From: Paenibacillus alkalitolerans | GTDB lineage: Bacteria > Bacillota > Bacilli > Paenibacillales > YIM-B00363 | DNA length: 64,000 nucleotides | Direction: 5' to 3' | Assembly: GCF_016482785.1 (NCBI RefSeq) | Contig: NZ_JAEMXM010000011.1 | Location: 1-64,000 of the forward strand | Shown: positions 1 to 7,057 of the stretch, piece by piece | Layout of the letters: every line of letters begins with the position of its first letter | Position numbering within the stretch: position 1 is the first letter of the stretch | The notes under the pieces: generated by a model | Database searches by the model: none | What the model was told of the DNA's origin: nothing | What the model saw: only the letters and a program-made list of their open reading frames with translations | Translations under genes and position numbers: made by a program

Positions 1-116
1 GGAATGCAATGGTTGTTCTCAAGTTTCGCATCCGGTTTTCAAGGTGCAAGCGTTACGTCTTCGGTGAATACCGGAGGCGTTTTTCATTATGTGGAAAAAT
101 CCCTCTACAGGCGCTA

Positions 117-140
117 GGGGCCGTCCCTCAGGACGGCCCC
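117..140 (-). terminator. Hairpin downstream of the first oxidoreductase gene
   Basis: A perfect 10-bp stem (GGGGCCGTCC / GGACGGCCCC) with a CTCA loop lies 10 bases past the stop codon of the minus-strand gene. There is no immediate U-run on either strand (the nearest is about 20 bases further on), so it may be a weak terminator or a 3' stabilising hairpin. The rest of bases 1-150 shows no convincing gene. Confidence 0.35.
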
Positions 141-150
141 GTCTGCAACC

Positions 151-1245
151 TTACAATTCAGGCAGCTCGATATCCACTTCACGCTTCAGCTCGGCGGAAC
201 GAAGAACTCCGTCGATAATCGCCTGATTGATAAGAATTTGTTCGCCGGGAATCGGTGCGGGCCGGTTGTGGCGAACCGCATCGACGAAGTCGCGAACTTT
301 CTCGTTAAACAAGTGGATTTGATGGTCATGCAGCGGTATTTTGCTTTCCGTATGGTGTCCCATAACGTCGTGGAACAACGTTACGCTTCCCACGCGACCA
401 TCCCACACGCCGCTCCACGGACCGCTGCCGGCGGGATTGATTTTAAGCCCCGCGTCGGTGCCGAGGAACATGGTCGAACCGAGCGTATCCATATGCATGG
501 CCCATGAAATTTTATAATTAAGCACGATATCTCCCTCAAGCCGGATCATGGCGACGCCGAAATCTTCCACATCGAACCGTTCGGCCTCCCGGTGATATTT
601 CGGATTCGTACCGAAATAATTGGATGTGTACGCCGAGACGGTCAACGGTTTCGGATAACCCAAAGCGTTAAGTGCCATATCCAACGAATAGCAGCCGATA
701 TCGGCCATCGCTCCGGCGCCCGCCAGCTCTTTCCGTATGAATGTGCCTCCCGGCATGCCGCGCCGGCGTCCACCGCCCGTTTCCACAAAGTAGACCTTCC
801 CGAGCTGCCCGGACTGAACGATATCGTTGACGATCTTCATGTTAGGGTCGTATCTCGGTTGAAATCCGATCGAGAGCATGGTGCCGGTGTTCTTTGCGGT
901 TTGCACCATGTCGACCGCCTCTTCCAACGTGACGGACATGGGCTTCTCCAATAAAACGGGCTTTCCAGCCCGCAGGGCGTCGACGGTCGTTTGGTAGTGC
1001 GCCATATTCGGCGTACAAATGCTGACTCCGTCCAAATCCAACTCCAGCAATTTGCGGTGGTCGTCAAACGCGGCAGCGCCTTGCAAACCTTCCTTTTGTA
1101 TGAACGCTTCCGCTTTGCCGGGGATAACATCGGCAACCGCGGCAATCTCCGCGTCTTCCAACGCGCGGTAGCCTCGAGCGTGCGCGGACGCAATGCCTCC
1201 GCCTCCGATAATGCCGAATCGCAATTTACGGGACAAGCTGCTCAT
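151..1245 (-). CDS. Gfo/Idh/MocA family NAD(P)-dependent oxidoreductase
   Basis: A 364-residue sugar/inositol dehydrogenase-type protein. The N-terminal Rossmann fold shows FGIIGGGGIASAHARGY at about residues 9-25 and the family signature VLLEKPMSVTLEEAV follows at about 95-110. The C-terminal alpha/beta domain carries the DIGCYSLDMAL segment typical of the family. Start taken at ATG 1245, preceded by AAGGAAAGG; an in-frame TTG at 1257 has no good ribosome site. It is the last gene of a minus-strand operon with an AraC regulator and a second Gfo/Idh protein. The substrate cannot be read from sequence; cyclitols, sugars and their derivatives are usual for the family. Cytosolic. Confidence 0.88.
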   Translation of the reverse strand: MSSLSRKLRFGIIGGGGIASAHARGYRALEDAEIAAVADVIPGKAEAFIQKEGLQGAAAFDDHRKLLELDLDGVSICTPNMAHYQTTVDALRAGKPVLLEKPMSVTLEEAVDMVQTAKNTGTMLSIGFQPRYDPNMKIVNDIVQSGQLGKVYFVETGGGRRRGMPGGTFIRKELAGAGAMADIGCYSLDMALNALGYPKPLTVSAYTSNYFGTNPKYHREAERFDVEDFGVAMIRLEGDIVLNYKISWAMHMDTLGSTMFLGTDAGLKINPAGSGPWSGVWDGRVGSVTLFHDVMGHHTESKIPLHDHQIHLFNEKVRDFVDAVRHNRPAPIPGEQILINQAIIDGVLRSAELKREVDIELPEL

Positions 1246-1277
1246 CCTTTCCTTCAATGGTTCAAGAAAACCTTCCG

Positions 1278-2258
1278 CTAATCGCGGTCTGGCTTCTTTG
1301 TGTCTGCCTCGAAAGAGGTTTTCTTGTACTCTCCGGGAGTCATGCCGAATCTCTTCTTAAATACATAGAACAAATAATTGGTGTTCGTAAACCCGTGATT
1401 CGCGGCGATTTGCTCAACGGTCATCCCTGAGTTTCGAAGCTGATTGCACACATGGGACAGCCGGACGGACTCGAGATATTCGCTGAATGAGCTTTGCCCG
1501 TGTTCGCGAAAAATTCGCTGCAATTGTCTGCCGCTCACTTGAACCCGATCAGCAACCTCTTCAAGAGTAAGTGGTCCGGCATAGTTGTCTTGAATATATT
1601 GCGCGGCCAACTGATACCGGTGCCTGCTCATGTCTCTGGCCGGCAGCGGAGCAGCCGTCGTTTTATTACGATAAGCGCGGACGGATCTGAGCAATATTTG
1701 AATGATTGAATGCTTCACCGTAGAGTGGAAGTAAGGATCGTTCTCATACCAAGCCCGGTAAGCCGTCAAAAACCATGCCATCGCATTCCACTGATCGGCG
1801 GCTGGGCGCACGGGCAAGCTTTGCAGCGCTTCCACGCACGCACCGGCCTCTTCATTTTCCCTTACCGATCCCCAAGCATCGTCTGTTGCAAACTCTGAAA
1901 TGCCAGGAGCATCATTCAGTTTGACGATATCGATATGCAAACAAAGCTCCCACATCGGATCCGCCGAATCGGATTCCTGATAATGCAGAACGTCCGGGGC
2001 CGTTACGTAAAACATCCCTTCCTCCAACGAAAACTCCCCGTGCTGAAACACGACTTTGCCTTTACCCCTGGGGATAAAATGAAACTCGTATTCGGAATGC
2101 TTGTGAAAAGGGATGACATGCGACGGGGGAAAGGAGATCAAATGACATCGCAGGACGCGAAACCCAAACCGCCCCCATCTGAAGCCGATGTCCAATCCGT
2201 CGAGCGCATGCGGACGTTCTTTCATCATGGCATACGGAAACGGTTTGATGCCTCGCAT
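1278..2258 (-). CDS. AraC family transcriptional regulator with N-terminal cupin domain
   Basis: A 326-residue regulator. The N-terminal half has a cupin-like sensor (HVIPFHKHSEYEFHFI, a His-rich metal or sugar pocket pattern). The C-terminal ~100 residues form the paired AraC helix-turn-helix, with LTLEEVADRVQVSGRQLQRI as the first helix pair and GFTNTNYLFYVFKKRFGMTP as the second. Its start overlaps the stop of the upstream oxidoreductase (TAATG), so the two are probably translationally coupled, with GGAGAAAT upstream. Placement between two Gfo/Idh oxidoreductases suggests local control of a carbohydrate pathway. The inducer is unknown. Confidence 0.9.
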   Translation of the reverse strand: MRGIKPFPYAMMKERPHALDGLDIGFRWGRFGFRVLRCHLISFPPSHVIPFHKHSEYEFHFIPRGKGKVVFQHGEFSLEEGMFYVTAPDVLHYQESDSADPMWELCLHIDIVKLNDAPGISEFATDDAWGSVRENEEAGACVEALQSLPVRPAADQWNAMAWFLTAYRAWYENDPYFHSTVKHSIIQILLRSVRAYRNKTTAAPLPARDMSRHRYQLAAQYIQDNYAGPLTLEEVADRVQVSGRQLQRIFREHGQSSFSEYLESVRLSHVCNQLRNSGMTVEQIAANHGFTNTNYLFYVFKKRFGMTPGEYKKTSFEADTKKPDRD

Positions 2259-3250
2259 TATTTCTCCAAAGACTCCAATGCAACGGCGCAGCCCGATTTA
2301 GCCGACAGATCGGATGCTTCCATCAGCTTGGTCAAATCTATGGCCAAATTAATATTTTCCGCAGCGGTCGTATTGTTCTTGATGTGATACACCCATTGCT
2401 CGAACGCGCTCGGCACATTCGCCGGAATCGATTGGCCGGTCCAGCTTTCCTCGCCTCTTGCATTCGTTCTAAGAAGCAGCTGGCGTTCCGGCGTTCCGTA
2501 CAGCAGTGTGCCTTCCTTCCCGTGAATTTCAATGGAGAAAGGCGAATGGCTGTTTACAAATCCAGCTTCCACAATACCTAAAGCGCCGGAAGCGTATTTC
2601 AATACGGATACCGCGTTATCTTCCACTTCTTTCCTTGTTACGTAGCCGTAGTGTGCGCTAACGCTTTCTGGCATTCCCAAGAATAATCGGGTAAGGTACA
2701 TCGGATGGCACCCGAGGTCGATCAACGCACCGCCCAGGCATTGTTCCAAATTGAAGAAATGTGCCGGAAGCCAGCCGGCGGTTGCGCCGTTATGGGACAG
2801 CCGCACGCGAACGAGCGTAAGTTCGCCGAGCAGCTCCTGTTCCAATATGTTTTGTATAGCAATCGTGTATCCGTCATTAAGCCTTGGAAGAGAAACCGTC
2901 AATTTTACTCCTGCGGCATCAACCGCGGACAATATTTCGTTCACTTCTTTGAGCGTAGGAGCCAATACCTTTTCCGTGAAGATGTGTTTGCCCGCTTGAG
3001 CCGCTTTAACCATCACATCGCGGTGCATGTTGGTCGGCGTATCTACGATGACGGCATCGATATGAGCCTGTGCAAGCAGTTCGTCGAGCGATTCGTAGAA
3101 AGCAACGCCGCGTTTCTCCGCTTCTTTCCTTCCGCGTTCCGGAATCTCGTCCCATATCGCGACAATTTCAGTATCACGATGCTCCGTCGCCTGCCTTGCG
3201 TAATCGCCTGCATGGACGTGCCAAAAGCTCAGCATTGCCACTTTAATCAT
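2258..3250 (-). CDS. Gfo/Idh/MocA family oxidoreductase
   Basis: A 330-residue oxidoreductase and first gene of the three-gene minus-strand operon. The N-terminus has an atypical Rossmann start (MIKVAMLSFWHVHAGDYARQ) rather than the usual GxGxxG, a pattern seen in a Gfo/Idh branch where the loop binds cofactor differently. GKHIFTEKVLAPTLKEV matches the family EKP region, but with Val in place of Pro. The C-terminal domain has GGALIDLGCHPMYL, the family's substrate/cofactor signature. Start at ATG 3250, with AGGGAG 10 bases upstream. Substrate unknown; the divergence from the first oxidoreductase suggests a separate step of the same pathway. Confidence 0.85.
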   Translation of the reverse strand: MIKVAMLSFWHVHAGDYARQATEHRDTEIVAIWDEIPERGRKEAEKRGVAFYESLDELLAQAHIDAVIVDTPTNMHRDVMVKAAQAGKHIFTEKVLAPTLKEVNEILSAVDAAGVKLTVSLPRLNDGYTIAIQNILEQELLGELTLVRVRLSHNGATAGWLPAHFFNLEQCLGGALIDLGCHPMYLTRLFLGMPESVSAHYGYVTRKEVEDNAVSVLKYASGALGIVEAGFVNSHSPFSIEIHGKEGTLLYGTPERQLLLRTNARGEESWTGQSIPANVPSAFEQWVYHIKNNTTAAENINLAIDLTKLMEASDLSAKSGCAVALESLEK

Positions 3251-3683
3251 TTCCCGTGACGCTCCCTTCGAACTATGAAATAACGACGTTAATTCAATAC
3301 GTAATAAAAATATCATGAATAAACCCGAAATAATATTACATTATCATGACAACATGACTATAATTTTACGACAGTTTTCTTAAATGTCCCATTCAGCGCA
3401 CGTTACTCGAGTCAATAAAATCTTTACATTCGGGTTCCGCTTTGGCTGAACAATCGGCAAACGCGAATGTAGAAACGTCCGCATCTTTAATGTACTTCGA
3501 TAGAAGTTTTTCTTAACGCCAGAATTTATAAGTTTTCTGCTACAACATGAAACGAGTAAATTCTATACCAAGAAAAACTTCCTCTACATCGCGGTCGCTC
3601 ATCCTTGAGTGTACTTCGATAGAAGTTTTTCTTATTATATAATTATGATCATCAAAATACGAAGGAGGCGCGGCAAACAGAGA
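3251..3683. other. Divergent intergenic region with repeats, no gene seen
   Basis: This 433-base stretch separates the leftward oxidoreductase operon from the rightward YfhH-like gene. I see no supported ORF. It holds three copies of the 11-mer AAGTTTTTCTT or its complement (3504, 3570, 3623) and a 25-bp exact direct repeat. A TATAAT hexamer at 3638-3643 is a likely -10 for the YfhH-like gene; the third 11-mer would lie in that promoter's spacer, and no good -35 is visible. Confidence 0.6.
3491..3634. repeat. 25-bp direct repeat and inverted AAGTTTTTCTT motifs
   Basis: Bases 3491-3515 and 3610-3634 are identical over 25 bp, 119 bp apart, and each ends in AAGTTTTTCTTA. Between them, 3570-3580 is the reverse complement of the 11-mer. 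The first and second copies form an imperfect inverted repeat: GAAGTTTTTCTT then a 5-6-base gap then AGAATTTA on both arms. The layout resembles a small palindromic repeat element, or paired operator sites. Confidence 0.7.
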
Positions 3684-3977
3684 ATGATAAGAAGATATAG
3701 CGAATGGCCGCCGGAACAACTGACGGAAGAGCTGGAGCGTCTGCAACGCGAAATGGCTGACGCGCAAACGCCGGTTGAAACAGAAGTGTTGCGGCAAAAA
3801 TATTACATGGCGAAAGCGTATTTATTGAAAGACCGGCCGTTTCCGAAAGGGTTATACCGCGTGGAAGGCCGCGAGGAAACGTTCACGCTCGAACGTCTCA
3901 ACGGAATTATGGCGTGGGGGAAATGGGAAAACGGGGAAGAAGGCGCCGTTCCGATTTCCGCGTTAGTAAGCAAATAG
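3684..3977 (+). CDS. yfhH: YfhH-like (DUF1811) small protein
   Basis: A 97-residue protein of the YfhH/DUF1811 type, found in Bacillus relatives and of unknown function. The N-terminus is helical and charged (YSEWPPEQLTEELERLQREM). A small beta domain follows, with GLYRVEGREETFTLERLNGI near residues 58-77, that ends in a possible nucleic-acid-binding-like fold; this last point is inference. Start at ATG 3684 after GGAGG with a 15-base spacer; an upstream in-frame ATG at 3609 would add a low-complexity stretch and overlap the repeat. It converges on the PilZ gene with a 25-base gap and no obvious terminator. Confidence 0.75.
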   Translation: MIRRYSEWPPEQLTEELERLQREMADAQTPVETEVLRQKYYMAKAYLLKDRPFPKGLYRVEGREETFTLERLNGIMAWGKWENGEEGAVPISALVSK

Positions 3978-4002
3978 GAAAAATGGCGCCCATAACGCTC
4001 GG

Positions 4003-4674
4003 CTACAAAGCCGCCTCTTCTCTACGTTGCTTTGCGCGCGCTTCAATCTGCGTTCTTATGATAAATCCTCGCAGACTGGTTTGCTGCTCTGCGGGCACGT
4101 CAAGGAATTTGGCCCCGACGTATGCTCCCCGTTCGGCTGCTTGTTTGCGGGAGATCTCGATTTTACAGCGAAGCCCTCCGATGATGGCAAGCTCCGCTTC
4201 GGCGATCATCGCCGCGCGGAGCGGCGTTTCGTCGGCGACGATGAAGCCGATGCCTCCAATACTGATATTGCTGATATGTATCGGCAGCGGTTCGTTCAGC
4301 TTTTGCCCGGAGCCGCCAGCCCATCCGAGGGAATGAATGATGCCGCCGGATTGCAAATCGATGCGGGGATGTGAGCGCCGCTGGATTAAACGCTGGTTTT
4401 CCGGAGGATTTAAGATCATGATTACGTCTATGTCTATAGCGATGACGGAAGAAGGAAGAATCAAAAAACCGTTGGAGGAATAAACGGTGACCTTGACTTC
4501 GTCGCCCGGTTTATAGTATTTCGCTTGCGATAATTCGATTTCGATAATGTCGCCCTCTATGAAAGTTACGATACCCGTAGATACGAAATCTTTACGTTCG
4601 ACGGACACTCTGCTGCCAATGGCTACGGAGTTTTTATGATGGTGGGATATGTCCTCGTTTCGCAATAACGCCAT
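4003..4674 (-). CDS. PilZ domain c-di-GMP-binding protein
   Basis: A 223-residue, two-domain protein of the YcgR/DgrA type. The N-terminal ~95 residues resemble the flagellar-brake YcgR-N barrel (GSRVSVERKDFVSTGIVTFI). The C-terminal PilZ domain has the c-di-GMP ligands: RSHPR (the RxxxR switch) near residue 120 and NISIGG (the D/NxSxxG motif) about 40 residues later. Start at ATG 4674 with GGAGGG seven bases upstream. Its leader contains a c-di-GMP-I riboswitch, so both expression and protein activity should respond to the same second messenger. The likely role is control of motility or surface behaviour. Cytosolic, with no membrane segment. Confidence 0.9.
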   Translation of the reverse strand: MALLRNEDISHHHKNSVAIGSRVSVERKDFVSTGIVTFIEGDIIEIELSQAKYYKPGDEVKVTVYSSNGFLILPSSVIAIDIDVIMILNPPENQRLIQRRSHPRIDLQSGGIIHSLGWAGGSGQKLNEPLPIHISNISIGGIGFIVADETPLRAAMIAEAELAIIGGLRCKIEISRKQAAERGAYVGAKFLDVPAEQQTSLRGFIIRTQIEARAKQRREEAAL

Positions 4675-4702
4675 GCCGTTTCCCTCCGGATGTAAATAAA
4701 TA

Positions 4703-4723
4703 ACGTCCGCCGAAAGCGGACGT
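4703..4723 (-). terminator. Expression-platform hairpin of the c-di-GMP riboswitch
   Basis: On the minus strand ACGTCCGC pairs perfectly with GCGGACGT across a 5-base loop and is followed by TTATTTATTT, about 20 bases before the PilZ ribosome site. It sits 17 bases after the aptamer, where an intrinsic terminator of a riboswitch is expected. The U-tract is interrupted, so translational rather than transcriptional control is possible. Confidence 0.65.
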
Positions 4724-4740
4724 CTAAGCACGTCTCTCTT

Positions 4741-4819
4741 ATCGGCAACCCGGCTGCCATAGCATGATGCTTTAGGCCCGCGGCTTTGCGTCTCTACCTT
4801 TCGATAGATTTGCCTTGAT
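4741..4819 (-). ncRNA. c-di-GMP-I (GEMM-I) riboswitch aptamer
   Basis: Read on the minus strand, the leader has every hallmark of GEMM-I. P1 is formed by GGCAA with UUGCC. The first hairpin is CUAUC-GAAA-GGUAG with the docking GAAA tetraloop, followed by the conserved core GACGCAAAGCC. The second hairpin carries the 11-nucleotide tetraloop receptor CCUAA...UAUGG and then GGCAGCCGGGUUGCC. In known GEMM-I RNAs the GAAA loop docks in that receptor and c-di-GMP sits between the hairpins. The downstream gene encodes a PilZ c-di-GMP receptor, which supports the assignment. Confidence 0.93.
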
Positions 4820-4942
4820 ACGATGATTTATTATATCATTAAGTTTATTTTTTCTTATTATATTCGATATAGGAAAAAGGTTGCAATATAAGAAACCGTA
4901 ATCGAGATTTTCTTTTATGAAATAGTTCTGGAGGCCTAAACA

Positions 4943-5383
4943 ATGAAAAAGATCCGAATTTCCTCTCAAGAAATGCTGCAAGAAGCGTTTCGAATCCGTA
5001 TGGAGGTATTTGTCGACGAGCAGCAAGTACCGGAAGATTTGGAGATGGACGAGTACGACGTATCGCCGGAATCGGCTCGACATATGCTCCTGATATCGGA
5101 AGAAGGCGTTCCGGCCGCTGCCGGCCGATTTATTGAATATAAACCGGATACCGCTAAGATGCAGCGCATTGCAGTTCGGGGCCGTTTCCGGGGGAAAGGA
5201 ACGGGCCGCGAATTGATCGCTGCATTGGAGGAATGGGCAAAGGAAGAAGGGTACGCGTACAGTGTTCTGGATGCGCAGTGCCAAGCGGAGCCGTTTTATC
5301 AAAAGCTGGGTTACGAAACGGTGTCTGCCGAGACGTTCCTCGATGCCGGCATACCTCACGTTCGAATGATGAAGCCGCTGTAA
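4943..5383 (+). CDS. yjcF: GNAT family N-acetyltransferase, YjcF-like
   Basis: A 146-residue single-domain GNAT acetyltransferase. It has the YjcF/ElaA-type N-terminus (RIRMEVFVDEQQVPEDLEMD), the acetyl-CoA-binding loop RGRFRGKGTGRELI at about residues 77-90, and the C-terminal AEPFYQKLGYE...FLDAGIPHVRMM segment typical of YjcF. It should transfer an acetyl group from acetyl-CoA to a small-molecule or protein amine; the substrate is unknown. Start at ATG 4943 after CTGGAGG. Divergent from the PilZ gene and its riboswitch. A bidirectional terminator follows the stop. Confidence 0.88.
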   Translation: MKKIRISSQEMLQEAFRIRMEVFVDEQQVPEDLEMDEYDVSPESARHMLLISEEGVPAAAGRFIEYKPDTAKMQRIAVRGRFRGKGTGRELIAALEEWAKEEGYAYSVLDAQCQAEPFYQKLGYETVSAETFLDAGIPHVRMMKPL

Positions 5384-5415
5384 AAAACCCGAGAGAATAC
5401 TCTCGGGTCGTTTTA
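5382..5415. terminator. Bidirectional intrinsic terminator
   Basis: CCCGAGAG/CTCTCGGG stem (5388-5407) with an AATA loop, A6 on the left and TCGTTTTA on the right. It serves the acetyltransferase gene on the plus strand and the DUF3892 gene on the minus strand. Confidence 0.85.
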
Positions 5416-5433
5416 CCTAAACTGACAAGTTTT

Positions 5434-5691
5434 CTAAAAAGTAGGCAAATTGTCAAGATTGTTGTCTTCTCTCCCGTCCGGGTCCGATCTGAGGTGTTCT
5501 TCGTTATCTCGGCCCCGGAAGACGTTTAAATTACGAATCTCATTATTTTTAACCATCGACTGCGCGGTCTTATAGTCAACAACTTTGCCGGAGGTTAACT
5601 TCAAGTCGACAATATCGCCGTCTCCGTTTTTTCTTACGGCCACGACTTCCTCTTGATTCTGGGTTCCTTGCTGGTATTGTTGTTCCATCAT
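5434..5691 (-). CDS. DUF3892 domain protein
   Basis: An 85-residue protein matching the DUF3892 pattern: VVAVRKNGDGDIVDLKLTSG followed by a short helix and a conserved loop (YKTAQSMVKNNEIRNLNVFRG). Function unknown; the family is common as small cytosolic proteins in Bacillota. The C-terminal ~20 residues are acidic and low in complexity. Start at ATG 5691, or ATG 5688 immediately after it; the ribosome site GGGAGGCGAT lies just upstream. Monocistronic between a terminator and the MBL hydrolase gene. Confidence 0.78.
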   Translation of the reverse strand: MMEQQYQQGTQNQEEVVAVRKNGDGDIVDLKLTSGKVVDYKTAQSMVKNNEIRNLNVFRGRDNEEHLRSDPDGREDNNLDNLPTF

Positions 5692-5764
5692 TTATCGCCT
5701 CCCATTTTATGTTGCGCTTGGAAGGTTGAAATTATTCATAACCGGCGCGGCCGTTACACGCTTT

Positions 5765-6508
5765 CTACGAAAACGTATATACTTTATGCTGTTCGATAAA
5801 CCGCATCGGCCCCGTCTTACCGATCCATTGTTCCATATCATCCGAATAATGCATAAGGGAAATCCGCTCTTGGATGCGAGCGGGCAAGGTTAACAACTCA
5901 TCAAGCGTTGCATGCACTTCGCCTTTGCCGTTCAATTGACAATCGTGCATAATGTGGCGGCATCGTCCTTCGTCCAACAGGCGGGTAAGAAGATCGGGAT
6001 CGAAAACCAGGTCCGAACTGTAAAATAACACGTCATTCACGAGAACGCCGTAGCTCGGTCTGCCCGGAATATGCTTCGTGCGGATGAGTTCGACGGTAAA
6101 GCCTTCGGATACGCTGATCGGTGTGTGCGGTTCCAATCGGTGCACATCGAAATAATATTCTAAAGAATCAAACCCTGCGCTTGACTGTTCCATGCCTCCG
6201 CGAAGCGTCGAATTCCATAACGTATCGGCGATGCTGGAAGGAACGTAAAGGACGGGTTTCCGATTGTATACGTATTTCATTTGGAAAGCGAACTCTTCCA
6301 ACCCTCCGACATGGTCTCCATGAATGTGCGTGATCAACACAGCGTCGATATCGGTAACTTTCATGTTCAGTTGGTGCAGCGCATAAGGGGCTGTAATTCC
6401 GCAATCGATCAGTAACCGAAATCCGCCGAGAGTCACTAATGCGTTATTATTGAAGTATCGTTTCGCAAACGCGCTGCCCGTGCCGATCATCTTCACTTCG
6501 ACACTCAC
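5765..6508 (-). CDS. MBL-fold metallo-hydrolase
   Basis: A 247-residue metallo-beta-lactamase-fold hydrolase. The zinc site is clear: THIHGDHVGG (HxHxDH) near residues 60-69, with the later Asp in FYSSDLVF, and a His in RHIMHDCQ that could complete the site. It belongs to the RNase Z/AHL-lactonase-like superfamily, but the short length and missing exosite argue against RNase Z itself. Start at GTG 6508 (VSVEVKMIGTGSAF), seven bases after GGAGGG; the longer ATG version adds an aromatic-rich tail without a ribosome site. Substrate unknown. Confidence 0.85.
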   Translation of the reverse strand: MSVEVKMIGTGSAFAKRYFNNNALVTLGGFRLLIDCGITAPYALHQLNMKVTDIDAVLITHIHGDHVGGLEEFAFQMKYVYNRKPVLYVPSSIADTLWNSTLRGGMEQSSAGFDSLEYYFDVHRLEPHTPISVSEGFTVELIRTKHIPGRPSYGVLVNDVLFYSSDLVFDPDLLTRLLDEGRCRHIMHDCQLNGKGEVHATLDELLTLPARIQERISLMHYSDDMEQWIGKTGPMRFIEQHKVYTFS

Positions 6509-6601
6509 ATGAATGCCCTCCTGCCTTAGTTGGTAGAAAAAAATGTAATAATAATTTATCATGATGCGTATAAAAATTAAAGTTTGGCATTATTGCAAAA
6601 C

Positions 6602-6629
6602 AAAAAAACCGGCGTCGCTACGACTCCGG
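6602..6629 (-). terminator. Intrinsic terminator of the Spo0E-like gene
   Basis: On the minus strand CCGG-A-GTCG pairs with CGAC-G-CCGG around a TAG loop and is followed by seven T residues. The hairpin overlaps the stop codon of the Spo0E-like gene, whose TAG is the loop itself. Confidence 0.8.
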
Positions 6630-6785
6630 TTGGTGCTCGGTTAATAAACGGACAATGACTTGATCGAGTCTTTGACTTACAGCGAGAACGTCAGGGTGGC
6701 AAAAATCGTATTTATATCTTTCTGCAGTATTCTCCAGAAGTTTTTTTAATTTTAACATTTCCTCTTCTATCCGAGAGTTTCTCAT
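6618..6785 (-). CDS. Spo0E-like aspartyl-phosphate phosphatase
   Basis: A 55-residue protein read directly from the minus strand. It starts MRNSRIEEEMLKLKKLLENT and contains VSQRLDQVIV, the SQxLD signature of Spo0E/YnzD/YisI phosphatases. Known members dephosphorylate Spo0A~P and delay sporulation; the fold is two antiparallel helices. Length and motif position fit the family. ATG 6785 follows AGGAAG. The gene is shorter than usual ORF cut-offs and is easily missed. Its terminator overlaps the stop codon, so it appears monocistronic. Confidence 0.88.
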   Translation of the reverse strand: MRNSRIEEEMLKLKKLLENTAERYKYDFCHPDVLAVSQRLDQVIVRLLTEHQPES

Positions 6786-6965
6786 TTCTTTCTTCCTTTA
6801 CCGTGCAAGCAGATTTCGATATGTTAATATTATCCTATAGTGGGCTATAACGGAACTGTGATCGATACGCGTGAATTTTTATTTACATTTCAATTAATAT
6901 GTGGTATGTATTCTCCAAATTTCACTTTAAATAGGAATTTATTTCCTACCAAAGGCGCTTTAAAA

Positions 6966-6976
6966 AAGTTTTTCTT
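6966..6976 (+). repeat. Copy of the dispersed 11-mer AAGTTTTTCTT
   Basis: Exact copy of the 11-mer that recurs in intergenic DNA of this window, about 45 bases upstream of the -10 of the next gene. Confidence 0.7.
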
Positions 6977-6983
6977 ATGAAGT

Positions 6984-7037
6984 GTCTCCGAATGACCGCA
7001 ACTCTTCCACTATTAAAGAGTATAATGTGTCGGAGAC
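6984..7037 (+). promoter_or_regulatory. TATAAT promoter element inside nested inverted repeats
   Basis: A consensus -10 (TATAAT, 7021-7026) lies within two nested inverted repeats: an outer GTCTCCGA (6984-6991) / TCGGAGAC (7030-7037) and an inner ACTCTT (7001-7006) / AAGAGT (7016-7021). The -35 position (GCAACT) is poor, suggesting need of an activator or control by a repressor bound to the dyads. The outer arms are nearly 13 bp long if AAGT/AAGTT is included. Confidence 0.55.
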
Positions 7038-7057
7038 AACTTTTGGAGGGAATTTCT

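Noticed and set aside
5765-6508. RNase Z
   Set aside because: The MBL zinc site is present, but the exosite arm and full length of RNase Z are missing.
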